This document shows, piece after piece, positions 45,913 through 54,179 of a stretch of 64,000 nt of DNA; position 1 is the stretch's first letter, and every line of letters begins with the position of its first letter. Where the stretch lies: NCBI GenBank assembly GCA_005862225.1, contig SZXV01000010.1, positions 268,417-332,416 of the forward strand, read 5' to 3'. The stretch is from Chlorobium sp. (GTDB lineage Bacteria > Bacteroidota > Chlorobiia > Chlorobiales > Chlorobiaceae). The notes under the pieces were generated by a model. That model did not search any database and was not told the origin of the DNA. It was given only the letters and a program-made list of their open reading frames with translations. Position numbers and translations under genes: made by a program.

Positions 45913-46676
45913 TCAGTTGCTTTCAATAGATTCTCTAATTCTTGATATTTTGGATAAGTAATCAACACTGCTCGGTGTGGGCCATGAAAAACGAAAAATG
46001 CTCCAGCAGCCACAGCACTTGCGCCAGCCTCGACTACAGCTTTGATGTCGACAAAACTTGATACACCACCAACCGCAATAAGAGGTACCGATATTGACGA
46101 CGACGCCAAACGGATCAGCTCCAAGTCAGGCCCGGCAAGGGTACCATCCCGATCCACAGCGTTAAGCAATACTTCGCCAGCACCAGCATTGACTAGCCTT
46201 TGAGTATATTCCAACCAGGGCTCTGACCGTGCCTTACCTTCTGCTGCACCATAAAGTTGTATCTTACCCAACCAATTACGTTTTACATCTACAGAAACCA
46301 TCACACTCTGACTGCCGAAACGTTCTACTAAACGGTTGACCAAACTCAAATCTTCAAGCGCTGCTGTTTGTAGGCAAATCTTCTCTACCCCCAAACCAAA
46401 CAAGCGACCAGCTTGCTCGACATGAGTCACGCCACCACCGTAAGCCAAGGGCATAAAGCACTCTCCGGCAAACTCTTCAATCAATGAATAGTTAGGCTCG
46501 CGACGCTCTCTACTGGCAGTAATATCGAGCACCATGAGTTCATCCACCTCTTTCTCGTTGAAGATGCGGATTGCGTTAATAGGGTCACCAACATACTTTG
46601 GGTCCTTAAACTTCAAAGTCTTAACCAAACCGTTGTTACGTAGCAGGAGGGCCGGAATGACACGGTGTTTAAGCAT
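45909..46676 (-). CDS. hisF2: HisF-like cyclase subunit for acetamidino-sugar synthesis
   Basis: 255 residues, beta-alpha barrel: RVIPALLLRNNGLVKTLKF, MVLDITASRERREPN, MPLAYGGGVTHVEQAGRLF, VEKICLQTAALED, LIAVGGVSSFVDIKAVVEAGASAVAAGAFFVFHG. It has the HisF fold, but the position in a sugar operon with HisH and WbpG, and no other his gene, says that it channels ammonia in sugar amidination, not histidine synthesis. The start ATG overlaps the hisH TAA (TAATG). Confidence 0.9.
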   Translation of the reverse strand: MLKHRVIPALLLRNNGLVKTLKFKDPKYVGDPINAIRIFNEKEVDELMVLDITASRERREPNYSLIEEFAGECFMPLAYGGGVTHVEQAGRLFGLGVEKICLQTAALEDLSLVNRLVERFGSQSVMVSVDVKRNWLGKIQLYGAAEGKARSEPWLEYTQRLVNAGAGEVLLNAVDRDGTLAGPDLELIRLASSSISVPLIAVGGVSSFVDIKAVVEAGASAVAAGAFFVFHGPHRAVLITYPKYQELENLLKATE

Positions 46677-47299
46677 TACAGATTAACAAAGCTTTTTAAT
46701 AGTGCCATGCCAAAGCGATGACTTTTCTCAGGGTGGAACTGCACACCAAAGATATTTTTATTCTGAAATGCTGCACAAAATGCAACACCGTGGGTCGATG
46801 TGGCAATCACCATATCGGGCGCATTGGGAACAACATGGTAGGAATGCACAAAATAAAAACGCTGCTCCTCATTGGTGACGTTGATCAACGGATTGCTACG
46901 TGACACACGTATAGAGTTCCAACCCATGTGAGGAATTTTCAGGTTCTGACCAGGAAGCGTCTGAAACTTACGCACATCGGCATCCACAAATCCCAGCCCC
47001 GGCAATATCCCTTCTTCGCTACCAAAACAGAGCAATTGCATACCAAGGCAAATCCCCATCAACGGTATACGCTGTTCTATAACGCGCTCTCGTAGTGGCT
47101 CCAACAAACCTCGCTCAACAATCTGCGACATGCCACGATCAAAATGACCAACGCCTGGAAGTATGAGTTTCTCTGCTAGCAGAATCTCTTCGGGAGTTGA
47201 GATGCGCTTAGCCGAACCACCTACCTTCTCGATCATGCGGATGACAGAACCGAAATTGCCGAGGCCGTAGTCGAGAATATGAACTTCTGCACTGGTCAT
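46676..47299 (-). CDS. hisH2: HisH-like glutamine amidotransferase for acetamidino-sugar synthesis
   Basis: 207 residues, class I glutaminase: ILDYGLGNFGSVIRMIEKVG, LPGVGHFDRGM, nucleophile Cys84 in GICLGMQLL, and FGVQFHPEKSHRFG with His/Glu of the triad. It frees ammonia for the HisF/WbpG partners. An IS5-family copy is inserted 18 bases before its ATG and separates it from the glycan gene at 48.6-49.8 kb, which may affect transcription of the genes downstream. Confidence 0.92.
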   Translation of the reverse strand: MTSAEVHILDYGLGNFGSVIRMIEKVGGSAKRISTPEEILLAEKLILPGVGHFDRGMSQIVERGLLEPLRERVIEQRIPLMGICLGMQLLCFGSEEGILPGLGFVDADVRKFQTLPGQNLKIPHMGWNSIRVSRSNPLINVTNEEQRFYFVHSYHVVPNAPDMVIATSTHGVAFCAAFQNKNIFGVQFHPEKSHRFGMALLKSFVNL

Positions 47300-47317
47300 G
47301 TATAACGATTTACTAAA

Positions 47318-48642
47318 GGGTACCTCTATTTAATCTTGAATGATATATCTTTATAAATATTATAGTGTTAGCGTTATAAATCGAGGGTAATATTTCGTAT
47401 ATTAATGCGACAATATCAACTTACCCTTTGGAATGAAACACATCAACCCGTTAGGCATGTTTGACGAGCATTTGTTGCTTGAAAAACTCACCAAACTCAA
47501 TGATCCTCTGCTCAAACTTGAGGCACATATCGATTGGAAAATATTCGAACCCCTCCTTGATATTGTCTTCAATAAGCCTCAGAAAAGTGGTCATACCGGT
47601 CGTCCCCCATTTGATCGAATTTTGATGTTTAAACTTCTTATTTTGCAGAGTCTGTATAACCTCTCTGATGACCAGATGGAATATCAGATCACTGACAGAC
47701 TCACCTTCAAACGCTTTCTCGGCCTGAAATCAAGTGATAGAGTACCTGATAGCAAGACCATCTGGAAGTTTCGTGAAACCCTTATTCAGGAAGAGGTTAT
47801 TACACCACTCTTCTATCGTTTCAATCAAGCGCTTGATGACCAAAGTATCTTTGCCAGCACAGGCCAGATTGTTGATGCCAGCTTTGTGGAGGCTCCACGG
47901 CAACGCAATACCCGTGAGGAAAACAAAGAGATAAAATCCGGAAAAACTCCTGAAGCCTGGAAAGAAAAACCCCATAAGCTACGGCAGAAAGATGTCGATG
48001 CACGCTGGGTGAAAAAGAACCACATCGTTTTTTATGGGTACAAAAATCATGTTAAAATCGACAGCGCAACAAAACTCATCACGACATACGCCGTAAGCAG
48101 TGCCTCACATCATGACTCCCAAGAACTTGAAACCTTGATAGATAAAGACGATGCCGGTCAGATACTGTACGGAGATAGTGCCTATATCGGTCAGGAAGAA
48201 TGTATCGAATCATGTGGCATGACAGGCCAGATCAATGAAAAAGGTTTTAAAAACCACCCGCTAACGGATGAACAGAAAGCGTCCAATCGCCTGAAATCAA
48301 AGACAAGAGCTCTCGTTGAGCATGTTTTCGGTTTTATGACGAACAGTATGGATGCCATGCATGTTCGTACAATCGGTCTTTACAGAGCAGCAGCAAAAAT
48401 CGGCTTGACCAATTTGACCTACAACATGATGCGTTGTGTACAGCTCAAGAAATCAGTCTATGCCGTCTTTTTACATGACCAGTATGCGAAGGTCATGGGA
48501 TAACTGCGCCCAGTCGAAAAAAACAAGGCGTTTCTACATCAAAAATATGTCAAAGAGCAATGCTTTTGATACTATTGTGGAATAGTATTTTGGTGATACT
48601 CATTTTTCAACACGTATCAAAAGACACTTTTTAGAGGTTCCC
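47318..48642 (+). mobile_element. IS5-family insertion sequence, copy 1
   Basis: 1325 bases. The ends are GGGTACCTCTA on the left and, inverted, GGGAACCTCTA on the right; both are followed by non-matching interior. The 4-base direct repeat TAAA flanks it (47314-47317 and 48643-48646). Removing the element joins the glycan gene's TAG stop to hisH with a 15-base gap, so the original operon order is clear. The transposase is intact. Confidence 0.9.
47433..48503 (+). CDS. IS5-family transposase, copy 1
   Basis: 356 residues. The N-terminal region has FNKPQKSGHTGRPPFDRILMFKLLILQSLYNLSDDQMEYQI and SDRVPDSKTIWKFRE; the DDE residues lie in IVDASFVEAP, LYGDSAYIGQEE and RALVEHVFGFM. It moves the element by cut-and-paste or copy. 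It differs from copy 2 only at residue 14 (Leu here, Phe there). It runs against the surrounding minus-strand operon. Confidence 0.96.
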   Translation: MKHINPLGMFDEHLLLEKLTKLNDPLLKLEAHIDWKIFEPLLDIVFNKPQKSGHTGRPPFDRILMFKLLILQSLYNLSDDQMEYQITDRLTFKRFLGLKSSDRVPDSKTIWKFRETLIQEEVITPLFYRFNQALDDQSIFASTGQIVDASFVEAPRQRNTREENKEIKSGKTPEAWKEKPHKLRQKDVDARWVKKNHIVFYGYKNHVKIDSATKLITTYAVSSASHHDSQELETLIDKDDAGQILYGDSAYIGQEECIESCGMTGQINEKGFKNHPLTDEQKASNRLKSKTRALVEHVFGFMTNSMDAMHVRTIGLYRAAAKIGLTNLTYNMMRCVQLKKSVYAVFLHDQYAKVMG

Positions 48643-49829
48643 TAAATACTTTTACAGCAAAGAAAAGATTGAATAACTTCAGATGCAAATGGATGTATTT
48701 TATCAATAGAATTATCGCTCTTGCTGGGCAGCTCAACGCCTTTATGTAAATTTAATATTTCTACTATTGCTCTGTCAATTTGTAAAGAATCAAGATCACA
48801 TAAAACTAATAAGCCTTCGTTTCGAGCATTCTGGAACGAATACTCAAATAAGTTACCATTCTTAAGGGTAGGGCATAAGCCAATTGATGTACATCGAAAT
48901 GTTGCTGCCTCAGTAATTGTTGAACTTGACATCGTTATATGCAAATCCACTAACGTCAAAAGTTGCATAATATCCTCATAGTGATAATGACGAGCATCGA
49001 CATGAGAACATTTATTAAATAGTGAATCTAATATTATTTGAGTGTATAGCCAATCCTCTCTAGCTAATTGGACTGGATGTGCCTTTATGATCCAAAAATA
49101 TTGACGATTACTCCTTATACTTTCTACCAACGATTCATGTATAACCCCATTTGCAATAATGTTAGCAAAATAATCACGAGTCCCCTCATAGCCGTGCTGC
49201 AGGGTAACAAGAATGACTTTAGTAACACATTTTTTATCGATTAAGTAACTTATTAATTCATTGTTTTCTACCCATTGATCCACGAATAACTTTCTTTCAA
49301 AATATGGGTGCTTACAACGAAATACCAGAAAATTTCTATATATATTCTCAGAAAGAGTCTCTGCTGTTTGATCATCAAAAGTTAAATATACATCTGGAGT
49401 GAACCTTATTTTAGATTTGACACCGAAATAATTGTCATTTCTATTTATGCCATAACTGTGTATTGGCTCAAGCGTTTTAATTCCAATTTTTTTAGCAGCA
49501 CAAAAGAATCTGTCGTTCCAACCAATTGCGACAATTAGGCTAGGAGAACATAAATATCTAAAAAATAATACATATATCCAGTCAAATGGCATACTTATCA
49601 AACAATCAACATTGATATAGCGAAAAAGTTGTTGGTTAGGCCGTTGCTTGGATATTGGCCATGTTATTCTCTCAATACTATAGCCTTTTTGTTCAAGCGC
49701 AAAAGCCATCGGATCAAGAAACTGACTGTAAATTTTTCCATTTATCTTTGTTCCCCGATCTACGTCATCACAAACAAATAAAACATCAGGTTTTCGTTTT
49801 AAGGCTAACCATTCCAATGCCCACCTCAA
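48642..49829 (-). CDS. Putative glycan transferase of unknown family, between two ISs
   Basis: 395 residues from a TTG at 49829, 17 bases from the IS copy 2 end. The N-terminal LKRKPDVLFVCDDVDRGTKINGKIYSQFLDPMAFALEQ, LVTLQHGYEGTRDYFANII, and IIKAHPVQLARED and ITMSSSTITEAATFRCTSIGLC in the C-terminal half suggest a GT-B-like/capsule polysaccharide transferase; I recognise no exact family. The stop TAG is made by the IS target repeat, but it was the same before insertion, so the 3' end is intact. The 5' end may be shortened: no ATG and no ribosome site is seen, and IS insertion separated it from its former upstream DNA. GC is low. Confidence 0.65.
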   Translation of the reverse strand: MRWALEWLALKRKPDVLFVCDDVDRGTKINGKIYSQFLDPMAFALEQKGYSIERITWPISKQRPNQQLFRYINVDCLISMPFDWIYVLFFRYLCSPSLIVAIGWNDRFFCAAKKIGIKTLEPIHSYGINRNDNYFGVKSKIRFTPDVYLTFDDQTAETLSENIYRNFLVFRCKHPYFERKLFVDQWVENNELISYLIDKKCVTKVILVTLQHGYEGTRDYFANIIANGVIHESLVESIRSNRQYFWIIKAHPVQLAREDWLYTQIILDSLFNKCSHVDARHYHYEDIMQLLTLVDLHITMSSSTITEAATFRCTSIGLCPTLKNGNLFEYSFQNARNEGLLVLCDLDSLQIDRAIVEILNLHKGVELPSKSDNSIDKIHPFASEVIQSFLCCKSI

Positions 49830-49846
49830 TGAAGGAAGTAATTTAA

Positions 49847-51172
49847 GGACACCTCTATTTAATCTTGAATGATATATCTTTATATATTTTATAGTGTTAG
49901 CGTTAAGAATTGAGGGTGATATTTCGTATATTAAGGGAATAATATCAACTTACCCTTTGTAATGAAACATATCAACCCGTTAGGCATGTTTGACGAGCAT
50001 TTTTTGCTTGAAAAACTTACCAAACTCAATGATCCTCTACTCAAACTTGAGGCACATATCGATTGGAAAATATTCGAACCTCTCCTTGATATTGTCTTCA
50101 ATAAGCCTCAGAAAAGCGGTCATACAGGTCGGCCCCCATTTGATCGAATTTTGATGTTTAAACTTCTTATTTTGCAGAGTCTGTATAACCTCTCTGATGA
50201 CCAGATGGAATATCAGATCACTGACAGACTCACCTTCAAACGCTTTCTCGGCCTGAAATCAAGTGATAGAGTACCTGATAGCAAGACCATCTGGAAGTTT
50301 CGTGAAACCCTTATTCAGGAAGAGGTTATTACACCACTCTTCTATCGTTTCAATCAAGCGCTTGATGACCAAAGTATCTTTGCCAGCACAGGCCAGATTG
50401 TTGATGCCAGCTTTGTGGAGGCTCCACGGCAACGCAATACCCGTGAGGAAAACAAAGAGATAAAATCCGGAAAAACTCCTGAAGCCTGGAAAGAAAAACC
50501 CCATAAGCTACGGCAGAAAGATGTCGATGCACGCTGGGTGAAAAAGAACCACATCGTTTTTTATGGGTACAAAAATCATGTTAAAATCGACAGCGCAACA
50601 AAACTCATCACGACATACGCCGTAAGCAGTGCCTCACATCATGACTCCCAAGAACTTGAAACCTTGATAGATAAAGACGATGCCGGTCAGATACTGTACG
50701 GAGATAGTGCCTATATCGGTCAGGAAGAATGTATCGAATCATGTGGCATGACAGGCCAGATCAATGAAAAAGGTTTTAAAAACCACCCGCTAACGGATGA
50801 ACAGAAAGCGTCCAATCGCCTGAAATCAAAGACAAGAGCTCTCGTTGAGCATGTTTTCGGTTTTATGACGAACAGTATGGATGCCATGCATGTTCGTACA
50901 ATCGGTCTTTACAGAGCAGCAGCAAAAATCGGCTTGACCAATTTGACCTACAACATGATGCGTTGTGTACAGCTCAAGAAATCAGTCTATGCCGTCTTTT
51001 TACATGACCAGTATGCGAAGGTCATGGGATAACTGCGCCCAGTCGAAAACAAACGAGGTGTTTTTACATCAAAAATATGTCAAAGAGCAATACTATTGAT
51101 ACTATTGTGGAAAAGTATTCTGGTGATAATCATTTTTGAATATGTATCAAAAGACACTTTTTAGAGGTTCCC
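49847..51172 (+). mobile_element. IS5-family insertion sequence, copy 2
   Basis: 1326 bases, near identical to copy 1 and in the same orientation; left end GGACACCTCTA (two or three changes against copy 1), right end as in copy 1. It is flanked by the 4-base repeat TTAA (49843-49846 and 51173-51176). Differing target repeats at the two copies argue for two separate insertions. Confidence 0.9.
49962..51032 (+). CDS. IS5-family transposase, copy 2
   Basis: 356 residues; same as copy 1 except Phe14. All DDE residues are kept (IVDASFV, YGDSAYIG, VEHVFG). DNA changes against copy 1 are concentrated in the first ~200 bases and in the noncoding ends, so recent exchange or selection has kept the coding part alike. 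Confidence 0.96.
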   Translation: MKHINPLGMFDEHFLLEKLTKLNDPLLKLEAHIDWKIFEPLLDIVFNKPQKSGHTGRPPFDRILMFKLLILQSLYNLSDDQMEYQITDRLTFKRFLGLKSSDRVPDSKTIWKFRETLIQEEVITPLFYRFNQALDDQSIFASTGQIVDASFVEAPRQRNTREENKEIKSGKTPEAWKEKPHKLRQKDVDARWVKKNHIVFYGYKNHVKIDSATKLITTYAVSSASHHDSQELETLIDKDDAGQILYGDSAYIGQEECIESCGMTGQINEKGFKNHPLTDEQKASNRLKSKTRALVEHVFGFMTNSMDAMHVRTIGLYRAAAKIGLTNLTYNMMRCVQLKKSVYAVFLHDQYAKVMG

Positions 51173-51176
51173 TTAA

Positions 51177-51204
51177 GGGTACCTCTAAAAAGTGTCTTTT
51201 GAAA
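51177..51204. repeat. Solitary IS end, inverted against IS copy 2
   Basis: Right after the TTAA target repeat comes GGGTACCTCTAAAAAGTGTC and a few more bases that match the inverted right end of the IS for ~25 of 28 positions. No IS interior follows. With the end of copy 2 it forms a large inverted repeat centred on TTAA. It is either the scar of an older, oppositely placed copy or a recognised target. The bases up to 51294 show no gene. Confidence 0.75.
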
Positions 51205-51294
51205 TGTAAGTTTCATCTGAGGCAAAACCAGGAGATCATTGACAATCCAGAAAATCCTTGTTCTTTGACATGTTTTTTGTGTAAAAGCGAGTAA

Positions 51295-52002
51295 TCAGTA
51301 CCTTTTGGAAGTAGTTACCGTATTCTTAAATGATGATTTTCTTGCCACAATATTCCATGATGCAAATTGATGATTATCTTTTGGTTCGTACCGTTTAAAT
51401 ATTTTTTCTTCCATGAATATGATTTCATATTTTGAGAACAAATCACGGAGATGAGGCTCATCTGAGAAGTGCACATTTCCAACACCTATAAATTGCCCTT
51501 TAATATGATTATTTCTTGTGAATTCATCTTCAGACTGTTCACCTCCGTTAAAGTCCGTATGGTTTTTTGAGAACCAATCTGTACCTATAAACACCCCCCC
51601 AGGCTTAAGGGAATCAAACGCAATTTGTAATGCACATCTTATCGCTTTTGTAGTGTTATGCGTTAATGCTGCGCGGTCTATAACTATATCATAATTGCAT
51701 GGGAATTGTGGATTTCGCGTAAAATCGCCAATTCGAATTTTATCAGCCAAATCTGGATAGCGTTCATGTAACTGCCTTACAATTGTTGGACTTCCTTCGA
51801 CTGCTGAATAATCCATTCCAAGTGCAAGAAAAAAAGGAATATTGGCCCCTGCTCCACATCCAAACTCATGTACTCGCCCCCCTCCTTTCGCTATCAGATT
51901 TTTGCAGTACCTGTTAACCAAGCTTACAATATCAGACCATGGCCATACTGAAAGCTGACTCTTGGCTTGATAACACTTATCCCATTCGCTGCTAAATCCC
52001 AT
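51295..52002 (-). CDS. SAM-dependent methyltransferase
   Basis: 235 residues. Motif I VHEFGCGAGANIPFFLAL (about 43-60), YSAVEGSPTIVRQL, YDIVIDRAALTHNTTKAI and LKPGGVFIGTDWFS mark a class I methyltransferase. It lies one base from the WbqC-like gene and is probably in its operon. The substrate is unknown, likely a sugar. Confidence 0.87.
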   Translation of the reverse strand: MGFSSEWDKCYQAKSQLSVWPWSDIVSLVNRYCKNLIAKGGGRVHEFGCGAGANIPFFLALGMDYSAVEGSPTIVRQLHERYPDLADKIRIGDFTRNPQFPCNYDIVIDRAALTHNTTKAIRCALQIAFDSLKPGGVFIGTDWFSKNHTDFNGGEQSEDEFTRNNHIKGQFIGVGNVHFSDEPHLRDLFSKYEIIFMEEKIFKRYEPKDNHQFASWNIVARKSSFKNTVTTSKRY

Positions 52003-52003
52003 A

Positions 52004-52714
52004 TTACAAAAATGATGTTACGGTTTCAATATTCCCAGACATCACTTCGTTTAGTGATTCAGGTCCTACATTAAATAATAAATCAATTATTGACATATAA
52101 GGCTCAAATTCTCCATGGAGTTGAGGATATACTGGATGTTTATAATCCTGAAAATGCGGAGCAATACCACTTCTATGGAAAGAGGAGATGTCTGCATAAT
52201 TGATTCCTTGAGCGCCAAAGATATAATCGTTAGCATTAAGAGTTTTACACATATCAAGTACTAAATCAGATTTAGCACCTTTAAAGTCGTATTTACTTGC
52301 AGTAACAATAGGAACATTTATACCCAACGACTTTAACCCAAATTCAAGTGTTGCAAAATTTAAATCCGCTAAATAGGTATATTTTTTTATGGCTAATATA
52401 TTTTCAAGCTCACCAATATAATGTGTGTAATACGGGGCCTTACGGTACGCAAGGTCAATAGACTTAAAATGCTTCCTATTCCATCCGTTGTTGACTATTT
52501 TAATATCTGATAATTTTTTCTCATAATGATTATTTGATTCGACGGGTACAGATAACCATATCGGTCCAGTATTAGTTTTAATTTTATTTCTATTATTAAA
52601 ATCTTTTGTCTGGTATTGAGCAATGTCGAAAACACAAAAACAATCAGCAAGTGCTATTTTATGAAATAACCCAAGCCACGGCAAATAAACAGGCTGATGT
52701 GCTGTTAATATCAT
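52004..52714 (-). CDS. WbqC-like family protein
   Basis: 236 residues. MILTAHQPVYLPWLGLFHKIALADCFCVFDIAQY, QTKDFNNRNKI, WLSVPV and the C-terminal GINYADISSFHRSGI, with HPVYPQLHGEFEPYMSIIDLLFNVGPES, are the marks of the WbqC family found in O-antigen clusters. Biochemistry is not settled; a role in amino-sugar acylation or transfer is supposed. Overlaps the aminotransferase gene by four bases. Confidence 0.92.
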   Translation of the reverse strand: MILTAHQPVYLPWLGLFHKIALADCFCVFDIAQYQTKDFNNRNKIKTNTGPIWLSVPVESNNHYEKKLSDIKIVNNGWNRKHFKSIDLAYRKAPYYTHYIGELENILAIKKYTYLADLNFATLEFGLKSLGINVPIVTASKYDFKGAKSDLVLDMCKTLNANDYIFGAQGINYADISSFHRSGIAPHFQDYKHPVYPQLHGEFEPYMSIIDLLFNVGPESLNEVMSGNIETVTSFL

Positions 52715-53724
52715 AAAGATTCCTTAATGATAGTTCCTATATTTTTTGCGTCTAACGGTGATAGTTCCGGGTACACTGGGAGTGAAATTGAAGTCCACGA
52801 AAACATCTCTGCGTTGCTGTAGTCATGTGGATTATCAAGTAGTTCCCATCGTTCAAGCGGAATTATTGCCCTAATACCATTTTCAGACAATCTCTTAATC
52901 AAAACCATTGGTTCGGAACAGCGTACCACTGCACGGTAGCGCACAGGGATATGCGACGGTGTTGATGGTTCAAGAAGTTCTATACCGGCACTACTGTAGA
53001 TTTCAAACAATTGCTCGCGTTTTTCGAGGAATTCAGGTAATCGCTTGAGTTGCACTCTGCCGATGGCTGCCTGCATGTCTGTCATCTGGAAGTTGAAGCG
53101 CAATTTTGAGTCGTCACGGCAGTCGAATTCCCTATAGTCCTTTATTTTATCGATTAATACCTTGTTCTTGCTGATAACTGCTCCACCTTGTCCCCCAGTG
53201 GTTATCAATTTAGTGGCATAAAAAGAACAAATGCCAACTTCTCCCCGCAACCCTATTCGTTCGCCTGAAACCATTGCTCCCAACGATTGCGCTATGTCTT
53301 CGATTACTTTGACGTTCATCGTCTCAGGCATACAAACTGGAATCCCAAACATTGATGGTGCAATCAGAATATCAATTCCTGCCTTACCTGCATCGTCTGT
53401 ATTAATATTTGGACTCTCTTCCCCACAATCGAGATAGACCGGTATACCATCAACCAGACCAACAGCATTACGTAAAGCGGCGCATGAATAAACCGGAAGA
53501 CCAATGCGCTTCTTTTTACCCTCCAATGCCCACAATGCCAGGTAAAGTGCTGCTGATCCGCTCGATACAGCTACGGCGTGACCATCTGGTATATTGAGGA
53601 ATCGACATAACTCATTTTCGAATGCTTCGACTTCAGGGCCTTGAGCAACCCAATTTCTCTGAAGCACACGAATCGCAGCACCCTGCTCTTCTGCACCAAG
53701 CGTTGGGAGGTTATGAGGAATCAA
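52711..53724 (-). CDS. DegT/DnrJ/EryC1/StrS aminotransferase
   Basis: 337 residues, somewhat short for the family. PLP Lys172 lies in ICSFYATKLITTGGQGGAV; SSGSAALYLALWAL and VIEDIAQSLGA are conserved. It transfers an amino group to a keto sugar; together with WbqC and the methyltransferase it may make a further amino-sugar. Overlaps the acyltransferase gene by four bases. Confidence 0.9.
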   Translation of the reverse strand: MIPHNLPTLGAEEQGAAIRVLQRNWVAQGPEVEAFENELCRFLNIPDGHAVAVSSGSAALYLALWALEGKKKRIGLPVYSCAALRNAVGLVDGIPVYLDCGEESPNINTDDAGKAGIDILIAPSMFGIPVCMPETMNVKVIEDIAQSLGAMVSGERIGLRGEVGICSFYATKLITTGGQGGAVISKNKVLIDKIKDYREFDCRDDSKLRFNFQMTDMQAAIGRVQLKRLPEFLEKREQLFEIYSSAGIELLEPSTPSHIPVRYRAVVRCSEPMVLIKRLSENGIRAIIPLERWELLDNPHDYSNAEMFSWTSISLPVYPELSPLDAKNIGTIIKESL

Positions 53725-54179
53725 CTATTTTCCCTTATTTGCTGCAAGTAATAACCAGGCTTGACCACCATAGGGTTACCAATAATCAGGGAATAAGGTG
53801 GTACTTCGCATGGATCCACTATCGTGCCTGCTGCCACAACAGAGTGATGTCCAATTTGTGCTCCGCCTTTTATCACTGAATGAGAGCCAATAAAAACATG
53901 ATGACCTATCGTGATGTCTCGTAACTCTGCCTTGTCAGTCAACCCGATACATTTACGATGTGAATCCGCACAATTAATTGCTACAAATGAAGCGATATCG
54001 CAATGCTCACCAATAACAACGCGAGCCCCTTTGGCATTAACTTCAGAGAGCCCGCCTATATAAACATTTTCTCCAATCTCTGGTTCACCATTTATCCACA
54101 CAAGAGGATGAAAACGATTTCGCTTGAAATCGGTTAGACGACTGAACCAGCCCTGAAGTTCATCTTGTGTCGGGTTCAT
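53721..54179 (-). CDS. Hexapeptide-repeat acyltransferase in the nonulosonate operon
   Basis: 152 residues, beta-helix repeats: IGENVYIGGLSEVNAKGARVVIGEHCDIASFVAIN, DITIGHHVFIGSHSVIKGGAQIGHHSVVAAGTIV, ending SLIIGNPMVVKPGYYL. In context it may acetylate the amino sugar on the way to the nonulosonic acid in place of the GNAT-type PseH, which is not seen. Overlaps both neighbours by four bases. Confidence 0.85.
   Translation of the reverse strand: MNPTQDELQGWFSRLTDFKRNRFHPLVWINGEPEIGENVYIGGLSEVNAKGARVVIGEHCDIASFVAINCADSHRKCIGLTDKAELRDITIGHHVFIGSHSVIKGGAQIGHHSVVAAGTIVDPCEVPPYSLIIGNPMVVKPGYYLQQIRENS

Noticed and set aside
45909..47299. hisF and hisH as histidine biosynthesis genes
   Set aside because: No other his gene is near; they lie between glycan genes and directly before a WbpG-type amidotransferase, the known context of the sugar-amidating paralogues.
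47318..51172. A composite transposon
   Set aside because: Each IS copy has its own different 4-base target repeat, which fits two separate insertions.
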